A stretch of DNA of 64,000 nucleotides from assembly GCF_034424525.1 (NCBI RefSeq), contig NZ_CP139979.1:496001-560000 (forward strand), given 5' to 3'. The position numbers were made by a program, and so were the translations under genes. This DNA comes from Sphingobium yanoikuyae. Lineage in GTDB: Bacteria; Pseudomonadota; Alphaproteobacteria; Sphingomonadales; Sphingomonadaceae. Below are positions 18,157-27,296 of the stretch, in pieces. Each line of letters begins with the position of its first letter. Within the stretch, counting starts at the first letter, position 1. Under the pieces are notes generated by a model. It was not told the origin of the DNA, did not search any database, and was given only the letters and a program-made list of their open reading frames with translations.

Positions 18157-18692
18157 TGTCCGATAACCGTCAGTCCCTGTCCGACCTCGCGTCGCTGGCC
18201 ACTGCCGCTCCTGCCGCTGCCCCGGCTGCCGTCGAAGGCGAAGCGCCCGTCGCTGCCGCGCCGGTCCAGCCCTCGGCTCCGCTGCGCGCCCAGGAAATCG
18301 ACGGCCTCGGCCGCGCCTATGCCACCGGCCGCCGCAAGGACGCCGTGGCCCGCGTGTGGGTGAAGCCCGGCACCGGCAAGATCACGGTCAACGGCCGTGA
18401 CCAGGAAGTCTATTTCGCTCGCCCGACCCTGCGTCTGGTCATCAACCAGCCCTTCGGCGTCACCGACCGTGAAGGTCAGTATGACGTGATCGCCACCGTC
18501 AAGGGCGGCGGTCTGTCGGGCCAGGCCGGTGCGGTCAAGCACGGCATCGCCCAGGCTCTGTCGAAGTATGAGCCGGCGCTGCGCAGCGCGGTCAAGGCCG
18601 AAGGCTTCCTGACCCGCGACAGCCGCGTCGTCGAGCGTAAGAAGTACGGCAAGGCCAAGGCCCGCCGCAGCTTCCAGTTCTCGAAGCGCTAA
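18156..18692 (+). CDS. rpsI: 30S ribosomal protein S9
   Basis: A 178-residue protein. The conserved S9 core starts at about residue 55 ([18 protein letters not shown]) and ends with the basic tail [11 protein letters not shown] that reaches the P-site tRNA. The first 50 or so residues are an Ala/Pro-rich extension not found in the 130-residue E. coli protein but seen in alphaproteobacterial S9 proteins. Start and preceding stop share one base (TAATG). A strong terminator follows. Confidence 0.97.
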   Translation: MSDNRQSLSDLASLATAAPAAAPAAVEGEAPVAAAPVQPSAPLRAQEIDGLGRAYATGRRKDAVARVWVKPGTGKITVNGRDQEVYFARPTLRLVINQPFGVTDREGQYDVIATVKGGGLSGQAGAVKHGIAQALSKYEPALRSAVKAEGFLTRDSRVVERKKYGKAKARRSFQFSKR

Positions 18693-18721
18693 TCCGCTTC
18701 GCGACTGCCGCGAATTTCGAG

Positions 18722-18752
18722 AAGGGGCCGGTTTTCCGGCCCCTTTTTCTTT
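18722..18752 (+). terminator. Rho-independent terminator of rplM-rpsI
   Basis: A perfect 8-bp stem, GGGGCCGG with CCGGCCCC around a TTTT loop, is flanked by AA and TT that can extend it. A T-rich tail (TTTTTCTTT) follows. It ends the ribosomal operon 30 bp past rpsI. Confidence 0.92.
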
Positions 18753-18840
18753 GCGCGTGATGCTTCCCCTTGAGCGCTTCGCCGCGATGCCATAGCCTTC
18801 GGTCAAACGGGGCTTAGTGCAAAAGGAAGTTCGGGGGGAA

Positions 18841-21642
18841 ATGAGACATTTTGGGTGGTTGGCGGCTTCGGCGGCCATGACGGTTGTGGCGCCTGCCTTT
18901 GCCGGAGAGGTGCCGCTGTATCAGCCGGCGCCCGGCTGGATCGACAAGGCGGCGATGCCCAAGCTGGCGGCCGATGGCGATCCGCCCTCGATGATGATCC
19001 TCGACAGCCAGCAGCGGGTCGAGAAGGGCAAGCTGTGGAGCTATGCAGACATCGCCACCCGCGCCGGTTCGGCCGAGGCGCTGACCCAGCTGTCGTCGCT
19101 GACGCTGCCCTGGGCGCCAGACAAGGGCGACCTCATCATCCATGAACTGTCGATCCTGCGCGGCGATCAGGTGATCGATGCGTTGGCCAGCGGCAAGAAG
19201 TTCACCGTGTTGCGCCGCGAGCAGGGGCTGGAAGCGTTGCAGATCAGTGGCATCCTGACCGCGACCATGGCGGTCGAGGGGGTGCAGGTGGGCGATGTGG
19301 TGCGGCTGCGCTATTCGACCACCAGCAAGGATGATGCGCTGGGCGGCCATGTCCAGAATGTCTCGGCCCTGCCGGCCGCGCCGCTGCGACTGGGCTATGG
19401 CCGGGTCCGCCTGCTGTGGGACGATGCGGATGCGCCGCGCTGGAAGCTGCTGGCGAGCGGCGTCGATGCCAAGCCGGTCAAGAAGAGCGGCCTCACCGAG
19501 CTGAGCTTTGCCGTGCCGCTGGCCAAGCAGCCGGAAATGCCGGCCGACGCGCCGACCCGCTTCACCCATCCGCCGCTGTTCGAACTGTCGACCTTCGCCA
19601 GTTGGGCCGATGTGTCGAAGACGATGGCGCCGCTCTATGCGACCGACGGGCTGATCGCCGATGGATCGCCGCTGGCGGGCGAACTGGCCAAGCTCAAGGC
19701 GCTGCCGGGATCGCCGAAGGACAAGGCCGCTGCGGCGCTGCAACTGGTGCAGGACCATGTCCGCTATCTGATGGTCGGCATGAATGGCGGCAATTATGTC
19801 CCGCAGAAGCCGGCCGAGACCTGGACGCTGCGCTATGGCGACTGCAAGGCGAAGACGCTGCTGCTGCTTTCGCTGCTGCGCGGGCTAGGGATCGAGGCGG
19901 AGCCGGTGCTGGCCAGTTCGACCCTGGGCGATTCCGTGCCGGAACGGTTGCCCACGGCCGCGGCCTTTGACCATGTGCTGGTGCGTGCGGTGATCGATGG
20001 CCAGTCATACTGGCTGGACGGCACGGGCCTGGGATCGCGACTGGAGGATATCGGCGATACGCCGCGCTTCGGATCGGTGCTGCCGGTTCGCACCGCCGGG
20101 GCTGAGCTGATGCCGATCCAGACCCATGCCAATGCCCGGCCGACGATCGACGTCAGTGTCGAGGCGGACGAGAGCGGGCATGAGAAGCTGCCGACCGTGT
20201 TCGATGCCAGGGCGGTGCTGCGCGGGCAGATCGCGACGATGATCAGCACCGGTCTCGGCCAGATGGATGCCAAGCGGCGCGACGAGATGGTGCAGGGCTT
20301 TTTCAGCGAGCAGGTCGGCACCGCTCAATATAGCCAGGTCGGCGTCACCACCGATGCAGCTTCGGCCACCGTCACCTTCACCGCCCATGGCGTCACCAGC
20401 TCGCCCTGGAAGCTGAGCGACCGGCGCTATCGCCGCGACGCCGGCAAGCTGATCGACGAGATCAGCTTCGCGCCGGACCGGGCGCGCCCCGCCTGGCTGG
20501 CGATCCCGGTGGCGACGGGTGCGCCGATCGGCATTCGCTATCATCTGCGCCTGCGCCTGCCCCAGGGCGGCAAGGGCTATGCGATCGAAGGCGAGCAGGG
20601 CCTCAGCAAGACGGTGGCGGGTTATGACCTGCGCCGGACCGTGCAGCTGAAGGACGGGGTGCTGGATGTCGAGGAGCGGACCGACGCCACCGGCGTCGAG
20701 ATCGCGGCCGATCGCCTGCCCGACGAGCGCGATGCGCTGGCGACAGTGCAGGCGATGTCGCCGCATGTGATCGGCCCGGCCAAGCCCACCTATTTGTGGG
20801 ATTACAGCCCGGCGACCATCGCCGCCTGGCCGCAGTCCAAGGCGGTCGAGGCGACCTTTGCCAAGGCGATCGCCGCCGATGCGGAGGACGCGACCGGCTA
20901 TTCCAGCCGCAGCAATTTCCGCTGGGGCATTGGCGATTACAAGAATGCGCTGGTCGATCTCGACAAGGCGATCGGGATCAAGCCCGACGTCGACCTCTAT
21001 CTGCAGCGCGCCTATCGCCGGTTCCAGACCGGCGACGTGACCGGCGCGCTGGCCGATGGCCGCATGGCGCGCCAGCTCGACCCGGCATCGGGCGCGGCGG
21101 TCGGTACGGTCGCGACCTATCTGGCGGAAAGCGGCAAGCTGGACGATGCACTGGGCATGGTCGACGCCAAGATCGCGATCGGTGGCGAGGCGCGCGACGG
21201 CTATCGCAGCTTCAAGGCGACGCTGCTCGGCACCTATGGCGATCCGGCCAAGGCGATCGAGATCATCGATGCGCAACTGGCGGAAAAGCCGGGCATGACC
21301 GGGCTGTTCAACGAGCGTTGCTGGGTCAAGGGATCGCGCAATGTCGAGCTGGAGAGTGCAATGCAGGATTGCACCAAGGCGGTGGAGCTGAGTTCGGGCA
21401 GCATGGCCGCGCTCGACAGCCGGGCGATGCTGTGGTTCCGCATGGGCCGGTTCGACGATGCGCTGCGCGACCTGGATGTCGTCGTGGCGCAGGAGCCGGG
21501 CAAGGAGCCGAGCCGCTACATGCGCGGCATCGTGCTGCACCGGCTGGGCCGGGCAAGCGAGGGGGATGCGGAAATCGCGGTCGCCCGGCGCATCGATCCG
21601 CGCATCGACGCCGTCTATGCCCGCTATGGGATCAAGCCCTGA
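18841..21642 (+). CDS. DUF3857/transglutaminase-like protein with C-terminal TPR repeats
   Basis: A 933-residue exported protein. I start it at ATG 18841, after GGGGGGAA, which gives a clean signal peptide (MRHFGWLAASAAM, cleavage near AFAGE); a GTG at 18817 is an alternative. A DUF3857 beta domain covers roughly residues 60-250. The transglutaminase-like core follows: Cys in YGDCKAKTLLLLSLLRGLG (about residue 340), His in FDHVLVRA and Asp in WLDGTG. The C-terminal 300 residues hold TPR-like repeats (KAIGIKPDVDLYLQRAYR, DARAMLWFRMGRFDDALRDL-like units). The triad suggests protease or amide-hydrolysing activity in the periplasm; the substrate is unknown. Confidence 0.85.
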   Translation: MRHFGWLAASAAMTVVAPAFAGEVPLYQPAPGWIDKAAMPKLAADGDPPSMMILDSQQRVEKGKLWSYADIATRAGSAEALTQLSSLTLPWAPDKGDLIIHELSILRGDQVIDALASGKKFTVLRREQGLEALQISGILTATMAVEGVQVGDVVRLRYSTTSKDDALGGHVQNVSALPAAPLRLGYGRVRLLWDDADAPRWKLLASGVDAKPVKKSGLTELSFAVPLAKQPEMPADAPTRFTHPPLFELSTFASWADVSKTMAPLYATDGLIADGSPLAGELAKLKALPGSPKDKAAAALQLVQDHVRYLMVGMNGGNYVPQKPAETWTLRYGDCKAKTLLLLSLLRGLGIEAEPVLASSTLGDSVPERLPTAAAFDHVLVRAVIDGQSYWLDGTGLGSRLEDIGDTPRFGSVLPVRTAGAELMPIQTHANARPTIDVSVEADESGHEKLPTVFDARAVLRGQIATMISTGLGQMDAKRRDEMVQGFFSEQVGTAQYSQVGVTTDAASATVTFTAHGVTSSPWKLSDRRYRRDAGKLIDEISFAPDRARPAWLAIPVATGAPIGIRYHLRLRLPQGGKGYAIEGEQGLSKTVAGYDLRRTVQLKDGVLDVEERTDATGVEIAADRLPDERDALATVQAMSPHVIGPAKPTYLWDYSPATIAAWPQSKAVEATFAKAIAADAEDATGYSSRSNFRWGIGDYKNALVDLDKAIGIKPDVDLYLQRAYRRFQTGDVTGALADGRMARQLDPASGAAVGTVATYLAESGKLDDALGMVDAKIAIGGEARDGYRSFKATLLGTYGDPAKAIEIIDAQLAEKPGMTGLFNERCWVKGSRNVELESAMQDCTKAVELSSGSMAALDSRAMLWFRMGRFDDALRDLDVVVAQEPGKEPSRYMRGIVLHRLGRASEGDAEIAVARRIDPRIDAVYARYGIKP

Positions 21643-21668
21643 TTTTGTCGTGACGCCCGCGTTTCGAT

Positions 21669-21695
21669 GGAAACCTTTCCCCCTGTCCGATGGTT
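21669..21695 (+). promoter_or_regulatory. Candidate EcfG-type (general stress) promoter of csbD
   Basis: GGAAAC (21669-21674), 17 bp, then GGTT (21692-21695) is close to the EcfG consensus GGAAC-N16/17-CGTT of alphaproteobacteria. The predicted start is about 28 nt before the csbD ATG, leaving room for the AAGGAG ribosome site. CsbD proteins are classic stress-response products. Confidence 0.45.
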
Positions 21696-21706
21696 GACAG
21701 GGGGAA
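21677..21706 (+). repeat. 11-bp inverted repeat in the csbD leader
   Basis: TTCCCCCTGTC (21677-21687) pairs perfectly with GACAGGGGGAA (21696-21706) around an 8-nt loop. It overlaps the spacer and -10 of the EcfG-like promoter, and has no T-tail. It may be a weak terminator of the preceding gene or an operator. Confidence 0.6.
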
Positions 21707-21729
21707 TGCCACTTCCAAGGAGAAACCAT

Positions 21730-21912
21730 ATGGGTGAACTGACCGACAAGGTGAAGGCTGCGGGCAACAAGGCCGCCGGTGCCACGAAGGAAGCGATCGG
21801 CAAGGCCACGGATAATGAACGCCTGGAAGCCGAAGGCAAGCTGCAGAAGGCGAAGGGTACGGCCCAGGATGTGGCTGGCTCCGTCAAGGGTGCGCTCGGC
21901 GACAAGATCTGA
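21730..21912 (+). CDS. CsbD-family stress protein
   Basis: A 60-residue, highly charged helical protein (MGELTDKVKAAGNKAAGATK, then NERLEAEGKLQKAKG and a GALGDKI end). It matches the CsbD family of small proteins induced by general stress, whose molecular role is unclear. Start 21730 follows AAGGAG. It is monocistronic, with an EcfG-like promoter before it and a terminator after. Confidence 0.92.
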   Translation: MGELTDKVKAAGNKAAGATKEAIGKATDNERLEAEGKLQKAKGTAQDVAGSVKGALGDKI

Positions 21913-21938
21913 CGCCCCACCGTCTGCACGATCGAAGA

Positions 21939-21967
21939 GGCTCCGCCGACAGGCGGGGCCTTTTTCG
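21939..21967 (+). terminator. Rho-independent terminator of csbD
   Basis: The stem GGCTCCGCC/GGCGGGGCC (one G-T pair, GACA loop, 21939-21960) is followed by TTTTTCG. It lies 27 bp past the csbD stop. Confidence 0.88.
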
Positions 21968-21997
21968 TTTCTGTCCTATCTGGTTAAGCTCATGCTA

Positions 21998-22035
21998 TAA
22001 GAACGGGGCCGCTTTCCGATAGGATCGCGGCCCCG
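21998..22035 (-). terminator. Probable terminator of the AGCS symporter gene
   Basis: A 9-bp perfect stem, CGGGGCCGC (22004-22012) with GCGGCCCCG (22027-22035), has a 14-nt loop. Read on the minus strand it is followed by TTCTTAT, so it suits the minus-strand symporter gene ending at 22072. Confidence 0.65.
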
Positions 22036-22071
22036 CAAGATTATGTCAGAATGTGCGGGAAATGTGCGAAG

Positions 22072-23439
22072 TTAAGCCTGTTCCGCCAGATAGGCCTTCA
22101 CGTCGCGGCGCAGTTCGCCGGCGCACAGATAGAGGGCGATGACATTGGGGATCGCCATCAGGAAGAAGCTGCTGTCGACGATGCCGACCACCCGGCCGAG
22201 GTCGATCGCGGCGGCCGGGGGCAGGGCGACGACATAGAGGATCTTGTAGACCCACTGGGCGCGCGGCCCGTTGCCGAACAGATAGCCCCAGGCCTGAAGA
22301 CCATAGAAGCCCCAGGCGACCAGCGTCGAATAGGCGAAGAGGAAGACGACGACGGCAAGCAGCCAGGGGAACCAGGGCGACACCTTGGCAAAGGCGGCGG
22401 AGGTGATGGCGATGCCCTCAAGGCCGTTGTTCCAGGTGCCGGCGACGACCAGCGCCAGCCCACCCAGCGCGCAGACGATCATGGTGCCGAGCAGCGGTTC
22501 GAGCAGGGCGACAAGCCCTTCGGATACCGGATGGCGGGCGCGGGCCAGGCTGTGCGCCATGACGGCGGAGCCGACGCCTGCCTCGCTGGCGAAGACCGCG
22601 CGGCGCATGCCCGCGACAAAGGCGCCGATCGCCCCGCCGGTGGCCGCATCGCTGGAAAAGGCGCCGTGCCAGATCAGCGCCAGCGCGCCGGGAATGGCGT
22701 CGGCATGGAGGATCAGGATCGCGGCGACACCGCCCAGATAGACGGTGACCTTGAGCGGGGTCAGGCGCTTCGACACCTCGCCCAGCCAGGCCGCGCCGCC
22801 CATCGTCACCAGCGCGACGGCCGCCGCGATGAACACGCCATAGGCCCAGCCATTGGTCATGCCGGTGACCACCTTCACCTGGGCGAAGCTCTGGTTGACC
22901 TGCACCATCGGGATCGCGCCGAACAGGGCGAAGAAGGCATAGGCGCCGCCGAGCACCAGGCCGACTTTGGGCCAGCCGCGCGCCGCGCCGACGGCTTTGA
23001 GCACATACATCGGCCCGCCATGGACATGGCCGCGTTCGTCGAAGACGCGATATTTGAGGCCCAGCGTGACCTCCGCCATCTTCACCGTCATCGCGAACCA
23101 GCCGATGATGAACATCCACAGGATTGCGCCCGGCCCGCCCATGGTCAGTGCCACCGCGACGCCGGCGATATTGCCGAGGCCAATGGTGCCGGACAGCGCC
23201 GTGGAGAGCGCGCCCCACTGGCTGACATCGCCCTTCGCCTCGCCCTCATGCGGCTGGCTGCGCAGGATACGGATCGCCCGGCCGACCTGGGTGACATTGG
23301 GGAAGCCCAGCCAGATGGTGAAGAACAGCATGGGCAGCGCGAGATAGAGCACGATCAGCTCGATCTGTGCGCCGAACAGGGGAACCTTGAAGAAGACGGC
23401 ACTGGACAGCGCATCGACGGCGGCATTGAAATTTTCCAT
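22072..23439 (-). CDS. Sodium:alanine/amino acid carrier (AGCS family)
   Basis: A 455-residue inner-membrane symporter with about 10 or 11 hydrophobic helices. Family motifs include the GTIGLGNIAGVA block, GGPGAILWMFIIGWFAMT, VHGGPMYVL and FASEAGVGSAVMAH. AGCS carriers take up alanine or glycine with Na+ (or H+). ATG 23439 (MENFNAAV) is preferred; the frame could begin at a TTG at 23478, but no ribosome site is clear at either. It is a single gene, divergent from glmM. Confidence 0.9.
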   Translation of the reverse strand: MENFNAAVDALSSAVFFKVPLFGAQIELIVLYLALPMLFFTIWLGFPNVTQVGRAIRILRSQPHEGEAKGDVSQWGALSTALSGTIGLGNIAGVAVALTMGGPGAILWMFIIGWFAMTVKMAEVTLGLKYRVFDERGHVHGGPMYVLKAVGAARGWPKVGLVLGGAYAFFALFGAIPMVQVNQSFAQVKVVTGMTNGWAYGVFIAAAVALVTMGGAAWLGEVSKRLTPLKVTVYLGGVAAILILHADAIPGALALIWHGAFSSDAATGGAIGAFVAGMRRAVFASEAGVGSAVMAHSLARARHPVSEGLVALLEPLLGTMIVCALGGLALVVAGTWNNGLEGIAITSAAFAKVSPWFPWLLAVVVFLFAYSTLVAWGFYGLQAWGYLFGNGPRAQWVYKILYVVALPPAAAIDLGRVVGIVDSSFFLMAIPNVIALYLCAGELRRDVKAYLAEQA

Positions 23440-23532
23440 GCGGCGGCGATGCCGGGACAGCGGTGGAAAGTCGATCAAAGATTGCTATGGGGGAGGTGAG
23501 TTTTACCCATAGCCGCCCCGGGGCAGGATCGC

Positions 23533-24873
23533 ATGAGCAGACAATATTTCGGCACTGACGGTATTCGTGGTCGCACCAACCAGTGGCCGATGACGCCGCA
23601 ACTGGCGATGAAGGTCGGCATGGCGGCCGGCACCCATTTCCAGCGCGGCAGCCATCGCCACCGGGTGGTGATCGGCAAGGATACCCGCCTGTCGGGCTAT
23701 ATGGTCGAAAATGCGCTGGTCGCGGGCTTTACCGCGGTCGGCATGGACGTGGTCCAGTTCGGGCCGATCCCGACGCCGGCCGTCGCCATGCTGGCCCATT
23801 CGATGCGCGCCGACCTGGGCGTCATGATTTCGGCCAGCCACAATCCCTATTATGACAATGGCATCAAGCTGTTCGGTCCGGATGGCTACAAGCTGTCGGA
23901 CGAAGATGAGCTGAAGATCGAGGCGCTGCTGAACCAGGACGTGCCGCTGGCCGCGTCCAAGGATATCGGCCGCGCCCGCCGGGTCGAGGACGCGCGTGGC
24001 CGCTACATCCATGCGGTCAAGTCGAGCTTCCCCGCCGACCTGCGCCTCGACGGGCTCAAGATCGTGGTCGATTGCGCCAATGGCGCCGCCTATCAGGTCG
24101 CGCCGTCGGCCTTCTGGGAATTGGGGGCGGAAGTGGTCGCCGTGGGCGTCACGCCCAACGGCACCAATATCAATGACGGGTGTGGATCCACCTCGCCCTT
24201 GCTGTGCCAGGAAACGGTCGTGTCGTCCGGCGCGGACATCGGCATTGCGCTGGACGGCGACGCGGACCGGCTGATCGTGGTCGATGAAAAGGGGCAGATC
24301 GTCGACGGTGACCAGATCATGGCGCTGATCGCATCCAATTTCGCCCGCGCCGGCACGCTGCGCGGTGGCGGGCTGGTGGCGACGATCATGTCGAACCTGG
24401 GCCTCGAACGCTTCCTTACCGGGCAGGGCATCGGGCTGGAGCGGACCAAGGTCGGTGACCGCTATGTGCTGGAGCGGATGCGCGAGGGTGGCTTCAATGT
24501 CGGCGGCGAACAGTCCGGCCACATGATCCTGTCCGATTATGCGACCACCGGCGACGGCACGGTCGCGGCGCTGCAGGTGCTGGCCGCCTTGGTCCGCTCG
24601 GGCAAGCCCGCGAGCGAGACGCTGCACCAGTTCGATCCGGTGCCCCAATTGCTCAAGAATGTCCGCTTTGCCGGTGGCAAGCCGCTGGAGGATGAGACGG
24701 TGCAGCGCGTGATCGCCCAGGCCGAGGCGGAACTGAACGGGTCGGGCCGGCTGGTCATCCGCCCGTCGGGCACCGAACCGGTGATCCGCGTCATGGCCGA
24801 GGGCGACCGCGAGGATCAGGTCAAGGATGTGGTCGAGCGCATCTGCGCCGCGGTCGAGAAGGCGGCGGCGTGA
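23533..24873 (+). CDS. glmM: Phosphoglucosamine mutase
   Basis: A 446-residue enzyme with FGTDGIRGR at the start, the phosphoserine loop [17 protein letters not shown], metal-binding [17 protein letters not shown] substrate loop and [12 protein letters not shown] phosphate-binding loop. It interconverts glucosamine 6-phosphate and 1-phosphate for UDP-GlcNAc, feeding peptidoglycan. GGCAGGA precedes the ATG. Length is as expected. Confidence 0.97.
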   Translation: MSRQYFGTDGIRGRTNQWPMTPQLAMKVGMAAGTHFQRGSHRHRVVIGKDTRLSGYMVENALVAGFTAVGMDVVQFGPIPTPAVAMLAHSMRADLGVMISASHNPYYDNGIKLFGPDGYKLSDEDELKIEALLNQDVPLAASKDIGRARRVEDARGRYIHAVKSSFPADLRLDGLKIVVDCANGAAYQVAPSAFWELGAEVVAVGVTPNGTNINDGCGSTSPLLCQETVVSSGADIGIALDGDADRLIVVDEKGQIVDGDQIMALIASNFARAGTLRGGGLVATIMSNLGLERFLTGQGIGLERTKVGDRYVLERMREGGFNVGGEQSGHMILSDYATTGDGTVAALQVLAALVRSGKPASETLHQFDPVPQLLKNVRFAGGKPLEDETVQRVIAQAEAELNGSGRLVIRPSGTEPVIRVMAEGDREDQVKDVVERICAAVEKAAA

Positions 24874-24890
24874 TGCTTGCCGCTATTATC

Positions 24891-24988
24891 CCGTTCGCCC
24901 TGAGCGAAGTCGAAGGGCAGCGCCGACCGCAGGGAGGTGTCTTCGCCTCCGCTCAGACAAGGGCTTCGACTTCGCTCAGCCCGAACGG
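24891..24988. repeat. REP-like inverted repeat doublet
   Basis: Two 28-bp arms (24891-24918 and 24961-24988) are inverted copies of each other, centred on CTGAGCGAAGTCGAAG. They differ only where CCC/GGG are swapped on both sides, so each arm also folds into its own small hairpin (GCCCT with AGGGC; GGGCT with AGCCC). This paired, compensated structure is typical of REP/BIME elements. It separates glmM from the DUF1272 gene. Confidence 0.85.
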
Positions 24989-24999
24989 AGTTATGAACC

Positions 25000-25224
25000 A
25001 TGCTTGAGATGCGGCCCGATTGCGAACGCTGCGGCACCGACCTGCCGGCCGATGAGCCCGGCGCGTTCATCTGCTCGTTCGAATGCACCTGGTGCGCGCC
25101 CTGTGCCGAGGCGCTGGACGATCGCTGCCCCAATTGCGGCGGGGAACTGATGGACCGGCCGACCCGGATGGGCAAGGCGCTGGCGAACAACCCTGCCTCC
25201 ACGGAGCGCAAGTTCAAGGGATGA
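25000..25224 (+). CDS. DUF1272 small zinc-ribbon protein
   Basis: A 74-residue protein rich in Cys pairs: CERCG (residues 8-12), CSFECTWCAPC and CPNCGG, enough for one or two zinc sites. The order matches DUF1272. The family has no known function. It precedes thiD with a 4-bp stop-start overlap, so the two are co-translated, a frequent pairing that may just reflect operon layout. The REP doublet just upstream leaves little space for a promoter, which may be on the downstream arm or in glmM. Confidence 0.88.
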   Translation: MLEMRPDCERCGTDLPADEPGAFICSFECTWCAPCAEALDDRCPNCGGELMDRPTRMGKALANNPASTERKFKG

Positions 25225-25982
25225 GCGTGCCCCGCATTCTCATCATTGCCGGGTCGGACAGCGGCGGCGGTGCCGGTATCCAGGCGGATATCAAGACGGT
25301 CACGCTGCTGGGCGGCCATGCCATGACCGCGATCACCGCGATCACCGCGCAGAACACGCTGGGGGTGCAGGGCGTTCACCCGGTGCCGACCGAGATGGTG
25401 CTGGCGCAGATGGAAAGCTGCATCAGCGACATTGGCGTCGACGCGGTCAAGATCGGCATGATCGGTTCGGCGCAGACGGCGGCAGCGGTGGCCGAGCGGC
25501 TGGCGCAGCTCGATAATGTGCCGATCGTCTTCGATCCCGTCATGGTCGCGACCAGCGGATCGCTGCTGGCCGACGATGCGACGATCGCGGCGTTCGAGCG
25601 GCTGATGGCCATCGCCACGCTGGTGACGCCCAATATCCCCGAACTGGCGGCGCTGGGCGGCGAGGAGATCGCCATCCGTGTTGCCACCCATGTGCTGGCC
25701 AAGGGTGGCCATGGCGAGGGGCCGATGCTGACCGACCGGCTGATCGGGCCGCAGGGCGTGCGCAAGGCGTGGAGCAATGCGCGGATCGACACGCGGCACA
25801 GCCATGGCACTGGCTGCACCCTGGCGAGCGCGATCGCGACTGGCCTGGGGCTGGGGCTGGACCTGATCGAGGCGGTCGAGCGTGGCCGCAAATATGTGCG
25901 CGAGGCACTGGCGCTGGCGCCGGGGCTTGGCGCGGGCCATGGCCCGATGGGCAACCCCTTCGGCTTCCACGCCTATGCCTGA
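25221..25982 (+). CDS. thiD: Hydroxymethylpyrimidine/phosphomethylpyrimidine kinase
   Basis: A 253-residue ribokinase-fold enzyme. IAGSDSGGGAGIQADIKT is the substrate loop near the N terminus, VFDPVMVATSG a central block, and the anion hole SHGTGCTLASAIA lies near residue 197. It phosphorylates HMP and HMP-P in thiamine synthesis. No other thi gene is in the window. The start overlaps the DUF1272 stop, and its end overlaps rnhB by 8 bp. Confidence 0.95.
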   Translation: MSVPRILIIAGSDSGGGAGIQADIKTVTLLGGHAMTAITAITAQNTLGVQGVHPVPTEMVLAQMESCISDIGVDAVKIGMIGSAQTAAAVAERLAQLDNVPIVFDPVMVATSGSLLADDATIAAFERLMAIATLVTPNIPELAALGGEEIAIRVATHVLAKGGHGEGPMLTDRLIGPQGVRKAWSNARIDTRHSHGTGCTLASAIATGLGLGLDLIEAVERGRKYVREALALAPGLGAGHGPMGNPFGFHAYA

Positions 25983-26574
25983 TTTTGCGCATGAACTGAT
26001 CCATCATCCCGGCCTGGTGGCGGGGGTGGACGAAGCCGGGCGCGGGCCACTGGCGGGGCCGGTGGTCGCGGCCGCCGTCATCCTGCGGCAGGAGGATTGC
26101 CCCGAGGGCCTCAATGATTCCAAGAAGCTGACCGCCAAGCGCCGCGCCGCGCTGGAGGGGGAGATCAAGGCTCGCGCGCTGTGCTGGGGCCTTGGTATCG
26201 CCAGCGTAGCCGAGATCGACGAACTCAACATATTATGGGCGACGATGCTGGCCATGACCCGCGCTGTCGAGGCGCTGTCGCAGGAGTGCGCCCATATACT
26301 GGTCGATGGCAATCGTTGTCCCAACTGGCGCTGGCCCTCGACCGCGGTGGTGGTGGGCGACGCCAAATGCTTGTCGATCGCCGCCGCATCGATCCTGGCC
26401 AAGGAAGAGCGCGACCGGATCATGATCGCGGCGGCCGCCGAGCATCCGCATTATGGGTGGGAGAGCAACAAGGGCTATGGCAGCGCCAAGCATATGGCGG
26501 CGCTGCGTGAGCATGGGCCGACGCCGCTGCACCGGCGCAGTTTTTCGCCGGTGGCGCAGTTGCTGCTGATCTGA
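25975..26574 (+). CDS. rnhB: Ribonuclease HII
   Basis: A 199-residue nuclease. GVDEAGRGPLAGPVVAAAVI carries the first two acidic catalytic residues; ILVDGN and DAKCLSIAAASILAK carry the others. It cuts at ribonucleotides embedded in DNA. I start at ATG 25975, overlapping thiD by 8 bp; upstream in-frame codons would extend it far into thiD without similarity to the family. Confidence 0.95.
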   Translation: MPDFAHELIHHPGLVAGVDEAGRGPLAGPVVAAAVILRQEDCPEGLNDSKKLTAKRRAALEGEIKARALCWGLGIASVAEIDELNILWATMLAMTRAVEALSQECAHILVDGNRCPNWRWPSTAVVVGDAKCLSIAAASILAKEERDRIMIAAAAEHPHYGWESNKGYGSAKHMAALREHGPTPLHRRSFSPVAQLLLI

Positions 26575-26653
26575 CGATGCTGTCCCGTCTCGGGGCGGGA
26601 TGGGGATGATTTGAGGGCTGGTGCGGGTGTGGCGCATGCTTAAGAAGGGATTC

Positions 26654-27292
26654 ATGTCCTTCGCCCGTTCCGGCCTTTCCTGCCTGTTCCTGCTTGCCGG
26701 TGCGCTGTCGCTGCCGGTGCAGGCGGCTGCGCCGGTCAAGCGCGCGCGGCCGGCGGCCAAGGCCGGCGCACTGGCGCCGGGTGGCTATCGCTGGCTGGAG
26801 GAAGGGCCGCTCGACGGGCCGATCCATCTGGTCATCAGCATCGATCGGCAGATGGCCCATGTCTATAGCGGCGACCGGTTGGTCGGCATGGCGAGCGTGT
26901 CGACCGGCATGGCCGGGCATAGCACGCCGATCGGCGACTATCCGATCCTGCAGAAGAATCAGTGGCACCGGTCCAATCTCTACAGCAATGCGCCCATGCC
27001 CTTCATGCAGCGGCTGACCTGGGACGGGATTGCGCTGCATGCCGGACATAATCCGGGCTATCCGGCCAGCCATGGCTGCATCCGCCTGCCCTATGCCTTT
27101 GCCCAGAAGCTGTTCGGCATGACCAGCCTGGGCGGGCTGGTGACGGTGACCAGGGATCGGCTGCATCCCTCGCTGACGATCGAGCAGATGGCGGCGGCGG
27201 ATGCCGTGGCCAAGGTCGCTGCGCCGGCGCCGGCAAAGCCGGTGCTGGATATCGACCCGATCATCTTCATGCCGAGGGTGTCTCGCCGCTGA
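26654..27292 (+). CDS. L,D-transpeptidase (YkuD domain), exported
   Basis: A 212-residue protein with a signal peptide (MSFARSGLSCLFLLAGAL, cleavage near VQAAAP) and a YkuD domain over about residues 55-175. The active-site block HAGHNPGYPASHGCIRLP carries the catalytic Cys. Such enzymes make 3-3 peptidoglycan cross-links or attach envelope proteins. ATG 26654 follows AGAAGGG; an in-frame ATG at 26636 has a poorer site. The Pro/Ala-rich tail after the domain has no known role. Confidence 0.9.
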   Translation: MSFARSGLSCLFLLAGALSLPVQAAAPVKRARPAAKAGALAPGGYRWLEEGPLDGPIHLVISIDRQMAHVYSGDRLVGMASVSTGMAGHSTPIGDYPILQKNQWHRSNLYSNAPMPFMQRLTWDGIALHAGHNPGYPASHGCIRLPYAFAQKLFGMTSLGGLVTVTRDRLHPSLTIEQMAAADAVAKVAAPAPAKPVLDIDPIIFMPRVSRR

Positions 27293-27296
27293 CCGA

